This document shows, piece by piece, positions 59,624 through 64,000 of a stretch of DNA of 64,000 nt (within the stretch, counting starts at the first letter, position 1; each line of letters opens with the position of its first letter). A model generated the notes under the pieces. It had not been told where the DNA came from. It saw only the letters and a program-made list of their open reading frames with translations, and ran no database searches. The stretch comes from Candidatus Methanoperedens sp. (GTDB lineage Archaea > Halobacteriota > Methanosarcinia > Methanosarcinales > Methanoperedenaceae): assembly GCA_027460615.1 (NCBI GenBank), contig JAPZAO010000078.1, forward strand, positions 1 through 64,000. The letters are read 5' to 3'. The translations under genes and the position numbers were made by a program.

Positions 59624-60832
59624 ATGAATATATTTTTAATTTTTTTTATTATTTGTCTGTCTGTATTGTCTATTCTGGCCCTCTGGTTTCTAAGGTACTG
59701 CGATCTCCTTATTAATTATAAAAAGGCAGATTCGGGCATTAAAGCGGACGTTGATTATAAACCATTAATTTCTATAATAATTCCTACTTATAATGAAGAG
59801 GTAATGATAGGGAACAAAATAAAGAACACATTTGAGCTGATTTACCCGAAAGACAAATGTGAAGTCATCGTAGTAGATTCTGCATCGACAGATAATACAA
59901 TTAATATTGTTAAAAGTTTTGATTCAATAAACTTGATAACACAAAAAGAAAGGAAGGGCAAAGCTAATGCACTGGCTGAGGCATTCAAACAGGCTACCGG
60001 CGAGCTTTTATTAATCACAGATGCAGACGCGATGTTAAATAGGGATGTTCTTGAAAAAATAGTTCCTTTTTTCGCAGATGATACACTCGGAGCGGCTACA
60101 GGAAAATTGTCATTGCTGGGCAAAGAGTCTGCTTCAAAAACGTCTGAGCAGGCGTATAGAACTTTTTTTGATATTTTACGCATTTTTGAAAGCAGGATAG
60201 CCGCCACAATGATTTTTAATGGGCCCCTCATGGTATTCAGGGCAAGCATCATAGAGCCGCCTTCTGTAAATTCAGTTGCCGATGATACGGAAATGGCTTT
60301 GCAGGTAATAAGAAAGGGTTATAGAACAATGTATATTCCTGAAGCTATATTTTTCGAACGCGTGCCTTCAAGCAATAATATTCGATTAATGCAGAAAGAA
60401 AGAAGAGCACAGGGCCTCGTACAGTCCTTCATCAGGCACAGGGATATGATTTTCAATGATAAATACGGAGTGTTTGGAAAAGTGATTTTCCCGGCTGAAT
60501 TCATAGTCCATATATTGCTTCCGTTTGCCCTGGTAATTGCGATTTTTTCAATGATACTTGCATTCTTATATGAACCTGTCCAAACATTTATTATCGCTAT
60601 CACAGTGGCTGCAGGCGTCATGGTATATGCTGTCAATGTCTATCGAAAATTAGAACGGAAAATTGAGATTGGAACAAAGTCGAACCTGAATGATGTCATA
60701 GTAACTATAATTTCTTTTTTCCAGCTTGAATTTGCGTTGTTTAAAGGTGCAGTGAAACTCCTGCTTTTTGGCAGCAGTCACAAATGGGAGCAGATAAAGG
60801 AAGTACGCGTAGGGGAAGTTACTGATAAGTAA
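59624..60832 (+). CDS. Membrane-bound GT2 glycosyltransferase
   Basis: A 402-residue processive-type GT2. One N-terminal transmembrane segment (about 1-22) is followed by the catalytic domain with IIPTYNEEVMIGNKI, VVDSASTDNT, ITDADAM and DDTEM. QKERRAQG stands in place of the Q-x-x-RW motif. Two or three C-terminal transmembrane segments follow. The variant motif suggests addition of single residues rather than cellulose-like chains. ATG 59624 is preferred because a TATA box lies just upstream of it. It is the last gene before aglB. Confidence 0.87.
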   Translation: MNIFLIFFIICLSVLSILALWFLRYCDLLINYKKADSGIKADVDYKPLISIIIPTYNEEVMIGNKIKNTFELIYPKDKCEVIVVDSASTDNTINIVKSFDSINLITQKERKGKANALAEAFKQATGELLLITDADAMLNRDVLEKIVPFFADDTLGAATGKLSLLGKESASKTSEQAYRTFFDILRIFESRIAATMIFNGPLMVFRASIIEPPSVNSVADDTEMALQVIRKGYRTMYIPEAIFFERVPSSNNIRLMQKERRAQGLVQSFIRHRDMIFNDKYGVFGKVIFPAEFIVHILLPFALVIAIFSMILAFLYEPVQTFIIAITVAAGVMVYAVNVYRKLERKIEIGTKSNLNDVIVTIISFFQLEFALFKGAVKLLLFGSSHKWEQIKEVRVGEVTDK

Positions 60833-60935
60833 TTTAATTCGTGATATTACGAAACAATGGATTTGATATACAGGGTCTGAATATTGACCAAAACGTCGGC
60901 GCTCATTTCCACAATCTTTATTAATTGCGACATCC

Positions 60936-60943
60936 ACTTATAA
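60936..60943 (+). promoter_or_regulatory. TATA-like element of aglB
   Basis: ACTTATAA is 20-27 nt upstream of the TTG start of aglB. A GAGGTG ribosome-binding site (60953-60958) also lies there, so either a very short leader or a second upstream promoter must be used. Confidence 0.4.
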
Positions 60944-60962
60944 CCCAACCCTGAGGTGTATT

Positions 60963-63947
60963 TTGGCGAAAGTTAAATCCAATAAAAAGCATAAGGAAAA
61001 AACTGAAAAAAGTAAAAACTATACGGAAGAAAGGAAAACTGAAGGGTTTTTCACAGTAAAATCTCTTTCTTATATTATACTTTTTGCAATATTCCTGTTC
61101 TCATTCTATATCAGAGGGATAGTCCCTTATAACAATGTCTTCGGGGGGGAGACAGTGGGTTTTGCAATGGACGATTCCGTATTCCAGATGAGACTTGTTG
61201 AAAATACCATTCATTTTTTCCCCCATCGTATATTTTTTGATGCATTTACCCAATACCCTTATGGAACTCAGTTAAGCTGGGGGCCTTTATTTGGCCAGAT
61301 GATTGCCTTTTTTGCAATGATTGCGGGTTTCATCACAAATAATTGGAATCCCGCAACTGTAGGAATGCCTGTGCAATCTGTTATCGACACGACGGGTGTA
61401 TTTTTCCCCGCAATTATCGGGGCTTTGATAGTATTCCCGGTTTATTTTATGGGCAAAGAATTATTAAATGAAAAAGCCGGTCTTCTCGCGGCTTTTTTAA
61501 TAGCGATAATGCCAGGTCAGTTCCGTGACCGCTCGGTTCTTGGATTCACAGACCACCATATAGCTGAGGCTTTTTTTACGACTCTGATGATGATGTTTTT
61601 CATTCTAGCCATTAAAAAGGCGGAAAATATCACTTTTGATCACTGGCTGAATAAGGATTGGGCTGCATTAAAGAAGCCAGTGGCATATTCTCTTTTGGCA
61701 GGCATCTCGTTCGGGGCTTATCTTCTTACCTGGACGTATGGTGTGTTCTTCGCGGTTGTATTTGGCATTTTTATCGTAATCCAGTATGTTATAGATCATT
61801 TTAGAGGAAAATCTACAGAATATCTGGGTGTTGTGGGTATAATAGCATATGTTGTGGCAATGATAATGGTGTTGCCTTATGTTGACATAAGTAATGGATT
61901 TAAACCTCAATATTATTCTCTTATGCATCTGACAATAACCGGAGGTGGTGCATTAATTTTTGCATTTTTAAGTCTCGTTTCCAGGGAAATGAATAAGCGG
62001 GAATTGAAAGGATATTATTATTTGCTATTTGTATCAGCCACGATATTGATTGGTTTAATAATCGTGAAGTTATTTATCCCGGGACTTTATGATTACACTA
62101 TAGGCGAGTGGAATTTTATATTTAAGTCAGGAGGCAGCTTGACGATAGCAGAAGCGTCGCCAACTATGTTTTTGAATACTCCTGGCGACCTATTAAACGG
62201 TTACTCCGGTATTGGATATTTATTGGCTTTCTTCGGTATTCCTATCGGCGAGGCAAAGGATTACATCGTAAATAATGCTCTGGGAAATTTTGGTTATAAT
62301 TTTTATCTGGCTTACATTACAATTTTTGTTCTTGGCTATTACATAATCAAGAAACCGAAAGCTGAATACACATTAGTGGCTGTCTGGAGTGTTTTTGTCC
62401 TTGCCATAATGCTGGCACAAAACAGATTTGCCTATTACTATGCAGTAAACGTGGTAATACTTTCTGGTTTTCTGGGTTCTAAAATTTTAGATTTATGTGA
62501 TTGGAATAGTTTTAGCTCAAACGATATAGTTGAATGCTTGAAGAAAGTAAGGATTCAGCATTATCTTTCTTTAATTGTGGTTATAATAGTAGTAGCATTA
62601 TTGGGTGGAGATGCCTCCTTTTCAGAAAAAACAATGATTTTTATATTGGTTTTTATGATTATAGTGGGTAAATCTGATGGCTTTGGCAATAAACTGTTGA
62701 TGACCATTCTTTCTTTAATTCTTTTGTTTTTATTAATGGGATTTTTGCCATCCGAAGCCATTATTTTAAAAATCGTCCTGGTTTTTTCTTTGATTTTTAT
62801 GATTGGAGCAATAATATATTTGCAATCTGAAGCTTCTTATTATAGATTAGCAATGATGTTATTTTCTCTGATTCTTATTATTACATTAGTAATGTACATT
62901 CCATCTAATGCTTCTCCTTTTAAAAGCACATGCGGCCTCGATACCAGTAAGTGGCCCTGGTCATGCGAAGCAACGAAATGGGGCGCACTTGGCGAAGGGC
63001 AGTATGAATGGTATAATGCCCTTAACTGGATGAGGTACAACACGCCAGTGCCTGATTTACCATATAATTCGATTTATGAAAAGCCGCCTTCGGGACAACC
63101 ATATAATTATTCCAAAAACGATTACGGTGTAATGAGCTGGTGGGACTACGGACATATCATCACTTACTGGGGGCACAGGATACCCAATGCCAACCCATTC
63201 CAGGCAGGCATCGGCGGCGGGTCAGTGCATGCGCCCGGGGCTTCTACTTTCCTGATAGCACCTACTGAAGAAGGCGCGAACGAGGTTCTTGATAAGCTCG
63301 GCATTAACGGAAAACCGGGAGCAAGATACGTTGTGAGCAATGCCTATATGGCTTATGCGATTCTTACAGTTTTTGCAGACTGGGATGAAACTGATCAGGG
63401 ATACTATACGCAGGTACAATCATCACAGGGACCCGTATGGGTCCCTACAATGAAATATTACGAAACTATGGAGGCAAAACTCCATATATTCGATACAAAT
63501 GGTTTGCATAATTACAGGCTTGTTCATGAATCCACACCCAACCCATATGTACGCGGCGGCGCTCAAGAAAAACAGGACAAGTATATTTACAATGTATTAT
63601 ACCGTGGTAATCTGCCAGTCGAGGACTCTGGGTATGCCAAGATATTTGAATATGTAAAAGGCGCAAAAATCACTGGACGAGCCCAGCCAAATACCACAGT
63701 CACGCTGACAAATACCATCAAAACAAACATCGGAAGAACCGTATCATATTCGCAGACAACTTCCTCTAACGGGACTTATGAGTTCACAGTTCCTTATTCG
63801 ACACTCGGTCCAATTTCAGGGGAGACACAGTTTGATACAAAACCGACCGGTCCTTATACTGTGACTATGGGCAATGTTTCAAAGCAAATTGATGTCGGTG
63901 AAAAAGATGTTCTTGAGGGCAATACCTTAACCCTCAATTTTGTTTAA
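60963..63947 (+). CDS. aglB: Oligosaccharyltransferase AglB (STT3 family)
   Basis: A 994-residue GT66 enzyme that moves the lipid-linked glycan onto Asn of N-x-S/T sites outside the membrane. A basic cytosolic tail (1-33) precedes about 13 transmembrane segments. The first outer loop has MD70-D71 (metal/catalytic acid) and the soluble domain has W726-W-D-Y-G730, the sequon-binding motif. A C-terminal beta domain (about 890-994) resembles carboxypeptidase-regulatory or Ig-like folds. The start is TTG with GAGGTG 4 nt upstream. It is the natural end-user of the glycan built by this locus. Confidence 0.97.
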   Translation: MAKVKSNKKHKEKTEKSKNYTEERKTEGFFTVKSLSYIILFAIFLFSFYIRGIVPYNNVFGGETVGFAMDDSVFQMRLVENTIHFFPHRIFFDAFTQYPYGTQLSWGPLFGQMIAFFAMIAGFITNNWNPATVGMPVQSVIDTTGVFFPAIIGALIVFPVYFMGKELLNEKAGLLAAFLIAIMPGQFRDRSVLGFTDHHIAEAFFTTLMMMFFILAIKKAENITFDHWLNKDWAALKKPVAYSLLAGISFGAYLLTWTYGVFFAVVFGIFIVIQYVIDHFRGKSTEYLGVVGIIAYVVAMIMVLPYVDISNGFKPQYYSLMHLTITGGGALIFAFLSLVSREMNKRELKGYYYLLFVSATILIGLIIVKLFIPGLYDYTIGEWNFIFKSGGSLTIAEASPTMFLNTPGDLLNGYSGIGYLLAFFGIPIGEAKDYIVNNALGNFGYNFYLAYITIFVLGYYIIKKPKAEYTLVAVWSVFVLAIMLAQNRFAYYYAVNVVILSGFLGSKILDLCDWNSFSSNDIVECLKKVRIQHYLSLIVVIIVVALLGGDASFSEKTMIFILVFMIIVGKSDGFGNKLLMTILSLILLFLLMGFLPSEAIILKIVLVFSLIFMIGAIIYLQSEASYYRLAMMLFSLILIITLVMYIPSNASPFKSTCGLDTSKWPWSCEATKWGALGEGQYEWYNALNWMRYNTPVPDLPYNSIYEKPPSGQPYNYSKNDYGVMSWWDYGHIITYWGHRIPNANPFQAGIGGGSVHAPGASTFLIAPTEEGANEVLDKLGINGKPGARYVVSNAYMAYAILTVFADWDETDQGYYTQVQSSQGPVWVPTMKYYETMEAKLHIFDTNGLHNYRLVHESTPNPYVRGGAQEKQDKYIYNVLYRGNLPVEDSGYAKIFEYVKGAKITGRAQPNTTVTLTNTIKTNIGRTVSYSQTTSSNGTYEFTVPYSTLGPISGETQFDTKPTGPYTVTMGNVSKQIDVGEKDVLEGNTLTLNFV

Positions 63948-64000
63948 TTTAAACATTTTATAAAGAAATTAGGAACAGCAAATTCTTTGATTAGCCTAAT

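Overview
The window comes from a euryarchaeon, most likely in or near the Methanosarcinales (a 'Ca. Methanoperedens'-like genome would fit, but I cannot prove it). The support is an archaeal translation/transcription operon (aIF2-gamma, PIN protein, Rpo7, Spt4, GTP-dependent dephospho-CoA kinase, S24e, S27ae), archaeal-style TATA promoters, frequent TTG starts, an AglB oligosaccharyltransferase and a PGF-CTERM-like surface protein.

Region 1 (1-10636) is mostly housekeeping. It opens with the 3' end of a nucleoside phosphorylase meeting a truncated HD-domain phosphohydrolase. A GNAT acetyltransferase and the information-processing operon (1484-5088) follow. On the opposite strand are HIT, a small unknown protein and CoaBC (5132-6957). 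A secreted coiled-coil surface protein, a DUF166 protein and malic enzyme close the region.

Region 2 (10758-56814) is a surface-glycan locus of about 46 kb with every gene on the + strand, many overlapping by 1-16 nt. It begins at a 13-codon relic that looks like the start of a lost gene. Block A (10800-27782) has epimerases, DegT aminotransferases, a short NeuB-like synthase, an SpsF-like cytidylyltransferase, a Gfo/Idh oxidoreductase, two radical SAM enzymes, an ABC flippase and large GT-B-like proteins. Block B (28017-38964) has NeuA, a second Gfo/Idh-DegT pair, a Maf-type protein, a third radical SAM enzyme and a full set for a legionaminate-type nonulosonic acid: 4,6-dehydratase, aminotransferase, NeuD-like acetyltransferase, NeuC, NeuB and NeuA. 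Block C (38945-47381) has a radical SAM/SPASM protein, a third cytidylyltransferase, SDR, methyltransferase, 2-hydroxyacid dehydrogenase, epimerase, a large GT-B-like protein, a HAD phosphatase and a cyclase-family hydrolase. I do not recognise this combination as a known pathway, and it is the best candidate here for an undescribed one. Block D (47467-53303) has a LegB-like dehydratase with a nucleotidyltransferase, then a CDP-6-deoxyhexose set (RfbF, RfbG, RmlC-like, reductase). Block E (53288-56814) has two GT2 enzymes and a GT-C membrane transferase.

Region 3 (56794-63947) has a GT4 glycosyltransferase on the - strand, a radical SAM protein with a divergent promoter region carrying a perfect 12-bp inverted repeat, a membrane GT2 and AglB. 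The likely logic is that nucleotide sugars (CMP-ulosonates, UDP/GDP amino sugars, CDP-deoxysugars) feed soluble and membrane transferases. The lipid-linked glycan is flipped by the ABC protein or another flippase and moved to surface proteins by AglB. The Maf-type protein hints at a second, possibly lipid-independent, route for nonulosonate transfer.
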